Of a stretch of DNA of 64,000 bases, positions 1 through 9,843 are shown piece after piece (position 1 is the stretch's first letter; each line of letters opens with the position of its first letter). The notes beneath the pieces were generated by a model. It saw only the letters and a list, made by a program, of their open reading frames with translations. It did no database searches and was not told the DNA's origin. A program made the position numbers and the translations under genes. Where the stretch lies: NCBI GenBank assembly GCA_964436825.1, contig CAYTEO010000007.1:1-64000 (forward strand), in the 5' to 3' direction. Source of the stretch: CAYTEO01 sp964436825. GTDB lineage: Bacteria > Krumholzibacteriota > Krumholzibacteriia > LZORAL124-64-63.

Positions 1-1
1 C

Positions 2-652
2 TGGGATCCCGATACAATACGCCGGATCGTCTGGACGGCTCTGCCACTGGGGTTGGTCATGCTGTTGATCCAGCTCCGGATCACCATTCCCCGCACCATC
101 CTGGAGGCGAGTCACGGCGAGGCGGCCTTGGGCATCTTCTCAGCGCTCTCCTACCTGGTCGTCATCGGTAACACCGTCATCATGGCGCTCTCGCAGGCGT
201 CACTGGTGCGACTGTCTCGAGCCTACGCGGAAGGCAATGTGGGCGTGTTCCGCCGCCTTGCCATCAAGCTGAGCGTGTTTGGAGCGGTGATCGGAGCAGG
301 CGGTGTGCTCGTAGCCTTGGTGGCCGGCCCGTGGTTGCTGCGGATCGTCTACAGTCCTCTCTATGCCCGGCATGCTGACCTGTTCGTCGTCGTCATGCTG
401 GGCGGGGGAATACTTTATGTGGGCAGTTTGCTGGGGGCACCGGTCACGGCCATGCGTGCTTTTCGGGTTCAGCTCTGGATCCATGGCGCCAATGTCATGA
501 TCCTGTTGGGAGTGGGGCGCTTGTTGATTCCAGCTCGTGGAATGACTGGTGCTGCCTGGACGATGGTGATCTCGGCCTGCTGGATCACGATCGCCTATGG
601 GCTGGTCGTGATGAGGGGGACAAGTCGATGGCGGCAGCAGGGGATGTCGTAG
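2..652 (+). CDS. polysaccharide flippase (Wzx/MATE-like), 5' truncated
   Basis: The frame is open from base 2, so the gene begins upstream and only about 216 C-terminal residues are visible. They form several long hydrophobic segments separated by short basic loops (for example a GAVIGAGGVLVALVAGPWLL stretch), as in the C-terminal half of membrane flippases of the polysaccharide-transport/MATE superfamily. Such proteins move undecaprenyl-linked repeat units across the inner membrane. An in-frame TTG at 53 could look like a start, but the upstream codons read as continuous coding sequence. The exporter, chain-length and polymerase genes that follow support a polysaccharide role. A second flippase lies at 4118-5377, so this one may serve another polymer. 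The family call rests on hydropathy and context. Confidence 0.7.
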   Translation, partial: WDPDTIRRIVWTALPLGLVMLLIQLRITIPRTILEASHGEAALGIFSALSYLVVIGNTVIMALSQASLVRLSRAYAEGNVGVFRRLAIKLSVFGAVIGAGGVLVALVAGPWLLRIVYSPLYARHADLFVVVMLGGGILYVGSLLGAPVTAMRAFRVQLWIHGANVMILLGVGRLLIPARGMTGAAWTMVISACWITIAYGLVVMRGTSRWRQQGMS

Positions 653-724
653 ATGGGACCACTCAGCCGGACGCAACGATAGTGCGGACAGCTACACGGT
701 CCCTGCAGCTCCCAACATTCCCCC

Positions 725-752
725 TTGCCCGCGCGCCTTCTCGTGCTATGCT
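725..752 (+). promoter_or_regulatory. candidate sigma70 promoter for the SLBB exporter gene
   Basis: TTGCCC at 725-730, a 16-base spacer, then TATGCT at 747-752. It sits about 106 bases upstream of the exporter start in the 653-858 intergenic stretch. The match is by eye only. Confidence 0.4.
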
Positions 753-858
753 TCCGCCCGATACGGCGGAACGCGAGGAACGCGACCGTCGCGCGGCGCC
801 GGTGGCGCCTTCCCCTGACCGCCCGCTTCCCGGGCGCCCGACAACGGAGTGACGGAGC

Positions 859-3225
859 ATGTCCAGCCCCCTGAGCGGCTTTTCCAGGAGCCGGTTTCCG
901 CGCACGGCCGGATGGCTGGCGGCGGTGCTGCTCTGTGCGGTCGCCGTCGCGGCCCAGACCGTCCCGCCCGACCTGCTGCGCCAGGCAGCCCGCCAGAGCG
1001 GCCTGAGCGAACAGGAGCTGCTGCAGCGCTACCGGCAGCAGGCCGGCGCTGCGGCCCTGGGCGACACGCTGTTACCACCGGGCACGACCAGCCTGCCAGG
1101 CCAGGCAGCAGCGAGCCAACCGCGAGTCGTGCTCCCCTTCGACAAGGCCCCGGCCACGCCGGAAACGGTGGTGGTCGTGCACGAGCAACCCGAGAAACCC
1201 ACGGCCAGCCAGCAGGCACTGTTCGGGGCCGACTTCTTCCACCTGGACGGCAACCTCTTCTCCCCCACCACCTACGGACCGGTGCCGCAGGACTACCTGA
1301 TCGGCGTCGGTGACCAGATCGTGGTCGACGTCTGGGGCGAGGTGGAGTTCCGGCTGGAACGGTACGTGGACCGCGACGGCAGCATCATCCTGCCCAAGGG
1401 GGGTAGGATCTCCTGCGTCAACCGGACCCTGGCCGAGGTGGAACAGAGGGTCCGCGAGGCCCTGTCGCGCTCGTACAGCGGCATCGATCCCCGCGGCGAC
1501 AAGGGCGACACCTTCGTCCGGGTCAGCCTGGGCAACCTGCGGGCCATCCGCGTCTTCGTGGTGGGCGAGGCGCGCCGGCCCGGCGCCTACGAGCTGAGCT
1601 CGGTGGCCACGGTCCTGACGGCCCTCTACGCCGCCGGCGGTCCGGGCGACGCCGGCAGCCTGCGCGACATCAGGCTGGTGCGCGGCAGCGAGACCGTGGC
1701 CGTCCTGGACCTGTACGACTACCTGCTGAGCGGCAGGCGCCAGGACGACGCCATCCTGCGCGAGGGCGACACCGTGTTCATCCCGCCCCGCGGGGCGACG
1801 GTCCAGATCCTGGGCGCGGTCCGCCGTCCCATGCGCTACGAGCTGCGCGACGGGGAGACCGTCCGCGACCTGATCCGCTACGCCGGCGGGCTGACCGCCG
1901 ACGCCGTCACCGGTCTGGTCCACGTCGAGAGGATCATTCCGCCGGAGCGGCGCCGGCCCAACGCGCCGGACCGCGAGCAGATCGACTGGGACCTGACGGC
2001 CAAGCGGAAGTACCACCTGCGCGACGGCGACGTGGTGCGGGTGGACCGCATCCCCGACCGCCTGGAGAACTGGGTCCGCGTGGAGGGGAACGTCAAGCGG
2101 CCCGGCCGCTACGCCTGGCGGGAGGGGATGACGCTGGCCGACCTGGTGGGCCTGGCCGGCGGTCCCTGGGACGACACCCTGTTCGAGCGGGCGCTCCTGG
2201 ACCGGATCGACCCGGACGGCACGTACCGGGCCCGGGAGGTCCCCCTGGGCGACATCCTGGCCGGCAAGGCAGCCGCGCCGGAGCTGCAGCCGCGGGACGT
2301 GCTGCGCGTCCTGTCGCGCTGGGACGTCCAGGACCGCTTCCAGGTGGGGATCAGCGGCGCCGTCCGCAGGCCGGGGCGGTTCCAGTGGCGGGCCGGGATG
2401 ACCCTGCGCGACCTGATCCTCAAGGCGGGCGGCCTGGCGGAGTCTGCCGACCTGCTCCACGCCGAGGTGTCGCGCCTGAGCCGCGAGGCGGTCACCGACC
2501 GCGACACCGCCGTGCCGCCGGAGCGGACCATCGACCTGATCGAGGTGGAGCTGGGCGAGGACTGGCTGACCGACACCGGCCGCTTCGAGCTGCAGCCCCA
2601 CGACCAGGTGGCCATCCGCAAGCTGCCGTGGTGGCAGCTCCCGCGGACGGTGGTCGTCCAGGGCGAGGTCATGTACCCCGGCGTCTACACCCTGCAGGGA
2701 CCGGACGAGCGGCTCAGCAGCGTCATCGCCCGCGCCGGCGGCCTGAAACCCACGGCCTACGTCCCCGGCGCCCGCCTGGTGCGCGGCAAGGACGACGTGG
2801 GGAACGTGGCCCTGGACATGGGCCGCGCCCTGGAGAAGCCGGGCTCGACGGACGACATCTTCCTGGAGGACGGCGACCGGATCATCGTCCCGCCGGTGCC
2901 CTACACGGTCAAGGTGACCGGCGCGGTGGGCTTCCCCACCAGCATCGTCTGGCGCAAGGGCCTGAGCCTGGGCGACTACGTGACCCGCGCCGGCGGCTGG
3001 GCCGACCAGGCCGACAAGTGGAAGACCCACGTGGTCTACCCCAACGGCATGAGCAAGCCGATCCGCAGGATCTGGAACGACCCGGAGGTCCTGCCCGGAT
3101 CGACGATCGTGGTGCCGGTCAAGCGGCCCCAGGAGGGCACGACGAAGCTGGAGACGATGAAGGAGATCGCCAGCATCCTAGCCAGTGTGGCGACGGTCTG
3201 GCTGGTGATTGATCGGACGAACTGA
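859..3225 (+). CDS. SLBB-domain polysaccharide export protein (Wza family)
   Basis: This 788-residue protein is predicted to form the periplasmic/outer-membrane export channel for a capsule, EPS or O-antigen-like polymer. An N-terminal signal segment (about residues 15-33) is followed by a polysaccharide-export domain beginning at the DYLIGVGDQ motif (about 141-220). About six SLBB repeats follow, starting near residues 230, 314, 408, 494, 597 and 684; each has a (V/I)xGxVxxPGxY-type strand and ends in AGG. A hydrophobic helix lies at the C-terminus. Classical Wza has fewer SLBB repeats, so this is an extended version. The ATG is preceded by GGAG-type sequences. The GC-rich codon usage matches the genome, unlike the genes that follow. 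The family is secure; the polymer is unknown. Confidence 0.9.
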   Translation: MSSPLSGFSRSRFPRTAGWLAAVLLCAVAVAAQTVPPDLLRQAARQSGLSEQELLQRYRQQAGAAALGDTLLPPGTTSLPGQAAASQPRVVLPFDKAPATPETVVVVHEQPEKPTASQQALFGADFFHLDGNLFSPTTYGPVPQDYLIGVGDQIVVDVWGEVEFRLERYVDRDGSIILPKGGRISCVNRTLAEVEQRVREALSRSYSGIDPRGDKGDTFVRVSLGNLRAIRVFVVGEARRPGAYELSSVATVLTALYAAGGPGDAGSLRDIRLVRGSETVAVLDLYDYLLSGRRQDDAILREGDTVFIPPRGATVQILGAVRRPMRYELRDGETVRDLIRYAGGLTADAVTGLVHVERIIPPERRRPNAPDREQIDWDLTAKRKYHLRDGDVVRVDRIPDRLENWVRVEGNVKRPGRYAWREGMTLADLVGLAGGPWDDTLFERALLDRIDPDGTYRAREVPLGDILAGKAAAPELQPRDVLRVLSRWDVQDRFQVGISGAVRRPGRFQWRAGMTLRDLILKAGGLAESADLLHAEVSRLSREAVTDRDTAVPPERTIDLIEVELGEDWLTDTGRFELQPHDQVAIRKLPWWQLPRTVVVQGEVMYPGVYTLQGPDERLSSVIARAGGLKPTAYVPGARLVRGKDDVGNVALDMGRALEKPGSTDDIFLEDGDRIIVPPVPYTVKVTGAVGFPTSIVWRKGLSLGDYVTRAGGWADQADKWKTHVVYPNGMSKPIRRIWNDPEVLPGSTIVVPVKRPQEGTTKLETMKEIASILASVATVWLVIDRTN

Positions 3226-3242
3226 GCGCAGGGAATCAATAA

Positions 3243-4121
3243 TTGGTGTCGAGGCTTATCAAGTGCAGGCGTGTTACGGCGATCGCAGTATCGCTGCTTT
3301 GCGTGCTCACTCTTTTTCTTGCTCCCCGACGCTGGAACTCGTCCCTGGAATTGATGCTGACGAGTCCCGGGGAGGGGAACATGCTCGATAAAGTCAATCT
3401 GGGAAGCCTAGGGTCCTTTGCCGGCAGGCTTTCAATTGGCAGTGGTGGTCAGGTGCTGTTGAGGCAGCTTCAGACGATGGCGACATCGGAATGGGCTTTC
3501 GAAAAGCTGTTGGCCGAACTGCCAGATTTATCCGATGAGATGGGTCTGTACGAGGGCGCCACTCACGAGGATAGTATTAAGGCCTACAATCGGTTTCGGA
3601 GATCGATGATCACAACTAGACTTGATCCCCAAGCCAACATCTTGACGTTGAGATGTTCGGCGAATACTCGGGGGCTCTCGCATGCATGTGTGCGGGCGTT
3701 GGGAACGGCAATCGTCTCCAAGGTCAACGAGATCAGGAGGGATCTGAGCAAAAAGAGGGGCAAGTATCTTGCCGAACAGAGCGAGTGGATCAAGCAGCAG
3801 CTGGTTGCCGCAGAAGACAGTTTGATTGTACTGCTCGAAAATAACAGACTTGGTAGCGAGGTGCCTAGGATTCAGCAACAGATCGAGAATGCGAGAAGAA
3901 GGGTCGATCTCTGGAGCAATGCGCTGCAAGCGATGAGCGCTGAGCAGATCAGCATGGAAGCGCGGGCGGCATTAGACATTCCAGACGTCTATCCGCCGTT
4001 CTCTGCATCTCGCTTTGAACAGCGTTCAGGATTTTCCGTCCTCTCGATACTCATGCTGTCCAGCATGGCGGGTATTGCGGTCTTCCTGTTTCTCGGTTTT
4101 CTGGCAACGACGAGACGATGA
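3243..4121 (+). CDS. Wzz-like polysaccharide chain-length determinant
   Basis: A 292-residue protein with the Wzz/GNVR layout: one transmembrane helix near the N-terminus (about 12-27), a periplasmic, partly coiled-coil middle (about 90-240) and a second helix near the C-terminus (about 268-288). Such proteins set polymer length together with Wzy. There is no cytoplasmic BY-kinase domain. The start is TTG at 3243 or GTG at 3246, 17-20 bases after the exporter stop. Base composition drops sharply here compared with the exporter, marking the left edge of a probable transferred block. The stop overlaps the next gene start by four bases (ATGA). Confidence 0.8.
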   Translation: MVSRLIKCRRVTAIAVSLLCVLTLFLAPRRWNSSLELMLTSPGEGNMLDKVNLGSLGSFAGRLSIGSGGQVLLRQLQTMATSEWAFEKLLAELPDLSDEMGLYEGATHEDSIKAYNRFRRSMITTRLDPQANILTLRCSANTRGLSHACVRALGTAIVSKVNEIRRDLSKKRGKYLAEQSEWIKQQLVAAEDSLIVLLENNRLGSEVPRIQQQIENARRRVDLWSNALQAMSAEQISMEARAALDIPDVYPPFSASRFEQRSGFSVLSILMLSSMAGIAVFLFLGFLATTRR

Positions 4122-5377
4122 GTCGATCTGCCAATGTGTTCCCCTCCTTCTTAGGGCATGGCGCTGTTTTAGCCGTCCAGAAGATCGTCAATGGGGGCGC
4201 TCCATTGGCCGTCATCATCTTGGCGGGAATCATCTGCCCCGAAGACATCGTTGCCAGCCTCAGTTACAAGCTAACCGTGGCGAGCATCGTCCTCGTCCTA
4301 TCCGACATCGGTATTAGCAGGCTATTGACCCGTTCCATCGTTAGGGGAGATAGGGCTGTTGCATTACCTTGGTTGGTGCTGATCAGGCTTGCAGCAGGCG
4401 CAGCGCTCTGGGCGAGCTTCCTGTTGTGGCCCTTTTCTCCACAGCCGCTGCTGCATCATCATGTCACACACCTGTTGCTGGCGATGTGTTGGAGTCTGGG
4501 AGGCAGCATCAGCATGGCCTTCTACGGCTGGAACCTGGGATTCGAGGACTATCGTTTTCTGGGCAGGGGATTGAGTGCCTCTCTAGGTGTTATGACCCTC
4601 GTTTGGCTGATGGCACTGTCCGGCGTTGGTGTTGCCGACAGGATGTTGTTGTTGGGAATGGCTGGGGGGCGGCTTGCGGAGATCATCCTGTTTACCATGG
4701 ACGGGAAGTTGAAGGAGGGTATCGGAGGGGGATTCAAACGCAGTTTGTCACTGTGTCGTGAAGGGTTCTACCTCCTAGCGCAACAATTGACCTCGATGGT
4801 GTATTCTCGATTCACGGTGCTGGTCGTCGGTGGTCTACTGTCGGTGCAGGAGTTCAGCGGTTATAGCGTTGTGCGCTCTGTCTACTCCGCCATGGCGCTC
4901 ATCCCGGCCAGCATGGCCCACAGTCACTATCCGGAGATGGTACGCATCATGTCACATGACCACCGTAGAGCGATCTCGTCTAAGATTGTTCGCATCATCG
5001 GCAGGACCGTTTTGATCCATCTCCCGTTCTGTATTCTTGTCGCCGGGTGTGTCTTGTGGGGGGCGGAGTTACACCTGCCAGCAGTCGTCTTCGAGCATCG
5101 CATGCTGGTCGCCCTCGTCCTCATGGGCAACGTGCTAACCATCGGTACATCGATCATCGCGTTTGTGTTTCTGGCGATGGATCGTGAGAGTCTGCTCTTC
5201 AAGCTCTCAGTCTTCAACGCAGTGTTGGCCTTCGGCATTACATTCACCATGACACAACAGTTCGGTTTAGCGGGCAGCATGCTGTCGGTCATTATCACTG
5301 ATACGGTCACGATCGCCTATTTCTCCATAGCGGGATGGGCGGCATTGAGGGCTTCAGTGCACGGGGCCTCAATATGA
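4118..5377 (+). CDS. polysaccharide flippase (Wzx-like membrane protein)
   Basis: A 419-residue, strongly hydrophobic protein with roughly 12 predicted membrane spans, typical of O-antigen or lipopolysaccharide flippases. Its expected role is to flip undecaprenyl-pyrophosphate-linked repeat units from the cytoplasmic to the periplasmic face of the inner membrane. It overlaps the Wzz-like gene by ATGA at 4118-4121 and the polymerase gene by ATGA at 5374-5377, so the three are translationally coupled. GC content and codon use are lower than the genome background. No sequence motif defines its substrate. Confidence 0.8.
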   Translation: MSRSANVFPSFLGHGAVLAVQKIVNGGAPLAVIILAGIICPEDIVASLSYKLTVASIVLVLSDIGISRLLTRSIVRGDRAVALPWLVLIRLAAGAALWASFLLWPFSPQPLLHHHVTHLLLAMCWSLGGSISMAFYGWNLGFEDYRFLGRGLSASLGVMTLVWLMALSGVGVADRMLLLGMAGGRLAEIILFTMDGKLKEGIGGGFKRSLSLCREGFYLLAQQLTSMVYSRFTVLVVGGLLSVQEFSGYSVVRSVYSAMALIPASMAHSHYPEMVRIMSHDHRRAISSKIVRIIGRTVLIHLPFCILVAGCVLWGAELHLPAVVFEHRMLVALVLMGNVLTIGTSIIAFVFLAMDRESLLFKLSVFNAVLAFGITFTMTQQFGLAGSMLSVIITDTVTIAYFSIAGWAALRASVHGASI

Positions 5378-6615
5378 GGGTGGCACTGATTATTGGCGTC
5401 GCCGGGATCCTAGCCCTGGTGATTCGGGCCAGACGCTCGCGTAATGAGGAATCCTTTAACCTCGTTGGTTTTCTTGTCGCGGTCTGGTCGGTGGGCCTGT
5501 TGTTGACCGGATTTGTCGCCCACTTCCTTGACTATTCTACAGAAGGTCTATTGCTAACGATCATACCCTTGGCTATCGTGCTGGCGTTGTCGTGGCAACA
5601 CTGGTTCACTGGCGAGGTCTCGACGCGACCCCATCCCCCGGATTCGTTCAGTCGCAGATTACTGTTGCTGACAACGTTCGCCACGCTGGTGCTGCTGGTC
5701 TACGACGTGGTATCCCTTGTAGGAATCGTGAGGAAGGTGGGGCCCACGCTAGCTTTGGCACAGGCCAGAGTGGCAAGGCAGAGCGAGACTTATTATCCGG
5801 CAGCGCTGATCCTTCTGAATCCATTGCGTATGCTCACGGCTCCGATGGGATGGGCCGTGTTGAAGTCGGCCACTTCGAAAAGATGGCGCGTGGTTGGGGT
5901 TCTTGCCTTGATTGTTGGTTTAATATCGACAATGATGACGACTGGTCGTTCGACGTTCATCGTGACACTGTTGTGGCTGTGGGGAATCTCGTACTACTAC
6001 AATAGAGATAGCTGGGGGATAAAGGGAACGCTCAGGCGGGTATGCTCGATAGGTGTTGTTGGTGCGGCATTCTTTGTCGTCTACGGCATCGCCATCGGGA
6101 AAACTGGTGTTGGCTTGTCTCGCTATATCGCACCGCAACACGAAACGGACACACTTTGGAGCACGTTCGTGTCCTTGGTTGTCTATGTAACAGGCCCCAT
6201 TGCTGCGCTCGCCAATTCGGCCACGGTCGTCTTGAGCCAAGATTATACGAGGAACATCGTCTACCCCATTACAAGGATTTTGCACCTTATGGGGTTGGGC
6301 AATGGTGCCATCAGCCGGTCGTTGCCTTATCTCAATATTCCGTTCCCGTTCAACACGTATACGTTCCTTGGGCCGGCCTACTGGTTTGGTGGCTTGGCCG
6401 GGGGGATCGTCTACTCGATCTGCGTCTTGTGGCTGCTGATCGGAATCGACAGGGTCCGTTCTCGGAAAGTGTCGGTGCCGGCGGCGGTGCTGAGCGGCTT
6501 CCTAACGGCAAGTGTTGTTATGTCTCTGTTCTCAGATTATTTCTTTACGGCCGGATTTGCATATGTCGTGTACTGCTACTATTTGCTTAGCAAGCTGGTG
6601 AAACATGGAGCATAG
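5374..6615 (+). CDS. O-antigen polymerase (Wzy-like)
   Basis: A 413-residue polytopic membrane protein with about 11-12 hydrophobic segments and a large extracytoplasmic loop in the second half, the usual shape of Wzy/O-antigen-ligase-like polymerases. It would join repeat units in the periplasm, with length set by the Wzz-like protein. I chose ATG at 5374 because it forms the same four-base ATGA coupling seen at the previous junction; an ATG at 5335 in the same frame would add 13 residues and overlap by 43 bases. The end overlaps the next glycosyltransferase start by 11 bases. Sequence conservation is low in this family, so the call rests mainly on topology and context. Confidence 0.75.
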   Translation: MRVALIIGVAGILALVIRARRSRNEESFNLVGFLVAVWSVGLLLTGFVAHFLDYSTEGLLLTIIPLAIVLALSWQHWFTGEVSTRPHPPDSFSRRLLLLTTFATLVLLVYDVVSLVGIVRKVGPTLALAQARVARQSETYYPAALILLNPLRMLTAPMGWAVLKSATSKRWRVVGVLALIVGLISTMMTTGRSTFIVTLLWLWGISYYYNRDSWGIKGTLRRVCSIGVVGAAFFVVYGIAIGKTGVGLSRYIAPQHETDTLWSTFVSLVVYVTGPIAALANSATVVLSQDYTRNIVYPITRILHLMGLGNGAISRSLPYLNIPFPFNTYTFLGPAYWFGGLAGGIVYSICVLWLLIGIDRVRSRKVSVPAAVLSGFLTASVVMSLFSDYFFTAGFAYVVYCYYLLSKLVKHGA

Positions 6616-7690
6616 GCAGCGCATTGGACTGTTGACGAAGTATGACAGAAGTGGCGCGAGTAGCCGGCACCGTACAATCGATGTTCTCGGTAAGCTGGCA
6701 GGATGGCAAGTGGTTTCGTCTCCCCTGTTCGATGTTGGCTATGTGTCAGCCCTATATTCCGGCAAGGGATCGCGAACGATGGCTGCTCTGCGCGCTTATG
6801 CGCGGAGAATATTCGCTGCCCGCAGCGTGACCCGGGATGTCGAAGCGGTCATCGTCGAGAAGGAGCTACTACCCTGGGTTCCTTGGTGGTTCGAGCGCTG
6901 GCTATGGTCGTGGCGCGTTCCCTGTGTTGTCGATTACGACGATGCTATCTATGCTACATACGCCGGACGCCCTTTTCTGAAGGGCAAGATCGCCTCGGTC
7001 ATGGCTGCTGCCAATGCTGTGGTCTGCGGCAGCGAGGAGCTTGTGCGCGAAGCCTCACGGCACAACAATAGGGTTATACATATTCCCACAACGGTTGATG
7101 TAAAGACTTACCGCGTGATCCGGCGCGACGGTGGAGGGGGCAGGTTAGGGTGGGTCGGTACGCCGGTGACCGACCGCTATTTGGATCTTGTTCTGCCGGC
7201 CCTAGATGCCGTCAACATGCGTCAGACAATCGAAGTGGTGCTTGTGGGGGCCTCCCAACGCCCAGCGTTGCGCGACCGGCCATACATCAGGATCGTGCCA
7301 TGGTCCGAGGCCGTGGAGAAGGATCTGGGAGCTTTGTTCGACATCGGGATAATGCCGCTGTACGATGACCCTTTCTCACGGGGAAAGTGCGCTTTCAAGA
7401 TTATCCAATACGGTGCGTGCGGACTTCCGACTATCGCCAGCCCAGTTGGGGCCAATCGTGAGGTCATCATCGCAGGTGAAACTGGGTTGCTGGCACGGGA
7501 TATTGAGGAATGGATGCGGGCTGTCGAACGCTTGCTCAATGACCCCGCCTTGCAAGAAAGAATGGGACGCGCCGCTAGGGAGAGAGTCGAAAAACACTAT
7601 GACATACATATTGCCATCGAGAGATGGCAGGAGTTGCTTACTGGCATGGCAGCCGGTTGGGTAAGGGCTGCTGGATATAATCGGCGATAA
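6605..7690 (+). CDS. family 4 glycosyltransferase
   Basis: A 361-residue cytoplasmic GT-B fold glycosyltransferase. The acceptor-binding N-terminal half contains a VDYDDAIY motif, and the C-terminal donor-binding half carries the GT4 signature region: MPLYDDPFSRGKCAFKIIQY, then GLPTIASPVGANREVI, then GETGLL. It is expected to add one sugar to the lipid-linked repeat unit. It is the last gene of the flippase-polymerase run and starts inside the polymerase gene. The donor sugar cannot be read from sequence. Confidence 0.85.
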   Translation: MEHRQRIGLLTKYDRSGASSRHRTIDVLGKLAGWQVVSSPLFDVGYVSALYSGKGSRTMAALRAYARRIFAARSVTRDVEAVIVEKELLPWVPWWFERWLWSWRVPCVVDYDDAIYATYAGRPFLKGKIASVMAAANAVVCGSEELVREASRHNNRVIHIPTTVDVKTYRVIRRDGGGGRLGWVGTPVTDRYLDLVLPALDAVNMRQTIEVVLVGASQRPALRDRPYIRIVPWSEAVEKDLGALFDIGIMPLYDDPFSRGKCAFKIIQYGACGLPTIASPVGANREVIIAGETGLLARDIEEWMRAVERLLNDPALQERMGRAARERVEKHYDIHIAIERWQELLTGMAAGWVRAAGYNRR

Positions 7691-7823
7691 ACGGACTGGG
7701 ATACTTGGGAGTAGAGATGCCGTGCCGTTGGTATTAACGTTAACAAAGTGTGTCGCATAAGAGCCCACGGTTTAATGGTTTTTTTTCATGGCCAGCGTCC
7801 AGCGCCTTCTTAAGCCAATCATC

Positions 7824-8522
7824 CTATGCTGGCGGCGTCCAGGTGTAACATCGGCCATACAGACGGTTCATTAAGCCAACCAATAAATATATCGGGTATC
7901 CATTGAAGCGCCGATTGCGGGGAGACGCTCTCCCAGAGAGTAGCGCATCGCGCACAGCCTGGTGCGATAACTCTCCGACCTCAAGTTCTGTGACAGCGTT
8001 TCCTATCTCGATTGGGGCGTGCGCGTCGCTGCCGGACAATTTAAGCATTCCCTTCGATAAAGCCAGGTTTAGAGCATATTGGTTTGCCAGCGTGCGATTG
8101 TGTCCATTGATTACCTCTATTCCATCCACCATGGTCAGTTGCCTGGATGAAAGATTGAATATCGGCTTGTGTCGCCAGCGATTGCCTATAGGGATGTGGT
8201 AAGGATGCGCTACAAAGGCTAGTGCGTTTTGTTCTCGGATTCGTTCAAGCACTTCCTCGAAATACCCAGGCGGGATCGTCTCTTTGACAAAATATGCCAA
8301 CACATGCCCACGGTCGGTGCTGACTTCCTCGCCGGGGATTATCAATACCCCATCTTGCAAAGGATTATCCCAGTAGGGCAGCCCACCCTCTGCAGTATCG
8401 TGGTCTGTAATTGCCAGCACCCGCAAGCCCTTTTTACGGGCATGGCGAATACATGTCAGCGGCGAACCCCAGCCATCAGAATGTGTTGTATGGCAGTGCA
8501 GTTCTGCCCTTACCGTCAGCAT
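7824..8522 (-). CDS. PHP-domain metal-dependent phosphoesterase
   Basis: A 232-residue protein with the PHP (polymerase and histidinol phosphatase) metal-site motifs in order: an ELHCHTTHSD motif at residues 7-16, an ITDHD motif near residue 40, GEEVS, FVAHPYH, and GSDAH near residue 165. These residues normally bind two or three divalent metals and hydrolyse phosphomonoesters or diesters. It lies 93 bases downstream of the ATP-grasp gene on the same strand, opposite in direction to the polysaccharide genes, and shares their lower GC content. The C-terminal tail (about 200-232) is hydrophobic and aromatic. The substrate is unknown; removal of a phosphate from a sugar or nucleotide intermediate is one guess. 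Confidence 0.8.
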   Translation of the reverse strand: MLTVRAELHCHTTHSDGWGSPLTCIRHARKKGLRVLAITDHDTAEGGLPYWDNPLQDGVLIIPGEEVSTDRGHVLAYFVKETIPPGYFEEVLERIREQNALAFVAHPYHIPIGNRWRHKPIFNLSSRQLTMVDGIEVINGHNRTLANQYALNLALSKGMLKLSGSDAHAPIEIGNAVTELEVGELSHQAVRDALLSGRASPRNRRFNGYPIYLLVGLMNRLYGRCYTWTPPA

Positions 8523-8615
8523 TGTGGCACCATCATGTCTGCGTGGGTATACGCAGGTATCATGACCGAATACTTGTAAGGACAGGGGTTGTCGTCCGTG
8601 GTGTAATGCATCATG

Positions 8616-9815
8616 CTACCCTAGCATTCCTTCCTGTTCGGGATTTAGGCTGCCTGATTTCAAGAAACCAGCCATGTAATAGGCAGCTTGGCCCCAAAAG
8701 ACACCCGGGTCATCCCAGAACCAATCGTCGAAAGTGTCGGCACCGCCGGGCTTCAACATCTGCATGGCCATTCTAATTCGACCTTGCATTAAAACGCCAG
8801 CCGCTGCGATGCAATCACCGAGATACCATCGTGCCACAACACCCTCGCGCTGAGCGATTGATATATTACGTACGTGTTCGGGGCCTCTAGTTGCGGCTAT
8901 ATAAAGCCACGCTGGAAAATCGACACCACTGGCGATTGCCAAGTGTATAGATCCCCAAAGGCGCGGATTGATCTCTATAAACCAACCTTGTTGCCGGTCA
9001 GGATTATATTTAAACTCGACCATTGCTAGACCATGCCATTCTAGTTTATCCAACAACGTGTACGCCATCTCTTCCAGCTGCGGGTTTCTTCGGGACTCGC
9101 GTAGTGTGCTTGTCCCACCGGTTGCTGTTTTTTCGCGCAGCCGACGGTGTGTAAAGCTGGCCAATCGTTGGCCTTCCCAGTACAGGCAAGAGACTCCCCA
9201 ACCCTCCCCTGATACACGTTCTTGAACTACCGGATAGCGTTCAGGGGTCAGCTTGTACTTGGTGATCAATTGCTCGCATAGTTGAACTGCTTCAGAGTTG
9301 GATTGTGGGTAGTAGACTCCCTTGGCGCTGTTGCCGCGGCGCAGCTTGATCACCAGGGGCTTGTTGTTGCTTTCCAGTGTGTTGGTCAAATCTGTCAATT
9401 GCCGCCAAGAGATCACTTCAGGCACAGAAACCCCCCAAGTCTGTGCTTGGGCAATAATACGCGCTTTGTTATTGGCTAGCTCGATTTTTTCTGCCTCAGC
9501 AACGGGCAGGATTACTCTTGGGGGTAGACGATCCCGGTAGCGCGCAAGAACCTCGGTTTCATCGTGCCCTGGTAGCAAGAAATGGGCCCCTGTCTTCTGC
9601 AACAAGACAGCAATATCGTCCACAAAAGCTTCTGGCTGGGTCAAAGGAGATGCATACTTACCCGCAAAGCGAGCAAACCGTGAAGCTTGACCCATGCCAA
9701 CACGGCTGGCGTCTGCCACTGCTATACGTAATCCAAGCCTGTGCAGGCTGCGTACGGCTGCATAAGTGCTTCGCACCCATGCATAACTCAGCAGAGCATC
9801 GCAATGAAAAGTCAT
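8616..9815 (-). CDS. ATP-grasp domain protein, CarB-like ligase
   Basis: A 399-residue ATP-grasp enzyme. It has a Rossmann-like preATP-grasp N-terminus, an ATP-binding segment around PLVIKLRRGNSAKGV (about 177-191), and the Mg-binding signature FIEINPRLWGS (about 277-287). ATP-grasp enzymes couple a carboxylate to an amine or thiol through an acyl-phosphate. The start ATG at 9815 has an AGGTGA ribosome-binding site. A promoter can be seen just upstream, and the PHP gene follows, so the two probably form one transcript. Their position inside a polysaccharide locus suggests amidation of a sugar acid or attachment of an amino acid to the polymer; this is inference. Confidence 0.8.
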   Translation of the reverse strand: MTFHCDALLSYAWVRSTYAAVRSLHRLGLRIAVADASRVGMGQASRFARFAGKYASPLTQPEAFVDDIAVLLQKTGAHFLLPGHDETEVLARYRDRLPPRVILPVAEAEKIELANNKARIIAQAQTWGVSVPEVISWRQLTDLTNTLESNNKPLVIKLRRGNSAKGVYYPQSNSEAVQLCEQLITKYKLTPERYPVVQERVSGEGWGVSCLYWEGQRLASFTHRRLREKTATGGTSTLRESRRNPQLEEMAYTLLDKLEWHGLAMVEFKYNPDRQQGWFIEINPRLWGSIHLAIASGVDFPAWLYIAATRGPEHVRNISIAQREGVVARWYLGDCIAAAGVLMQGRIRMAMQMLKPGGADTFDDWFWDDPGVFWGQAAYYMAGFLKSGSLNPEQEGMLG

Positions 9816-9843
9816 TAGTCACCTCGCCACAGCCCAAGGACAC

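Noticed and set aside
7730..7795. Terminator for the polysaccharide operon at the TTTTTTTT run near 7780
   Set aside because: The T-run is clear, but no GC-rich stem precedes it; the only nearby inverted repeat is TTAACGTTAA, about 40 bases upstream.
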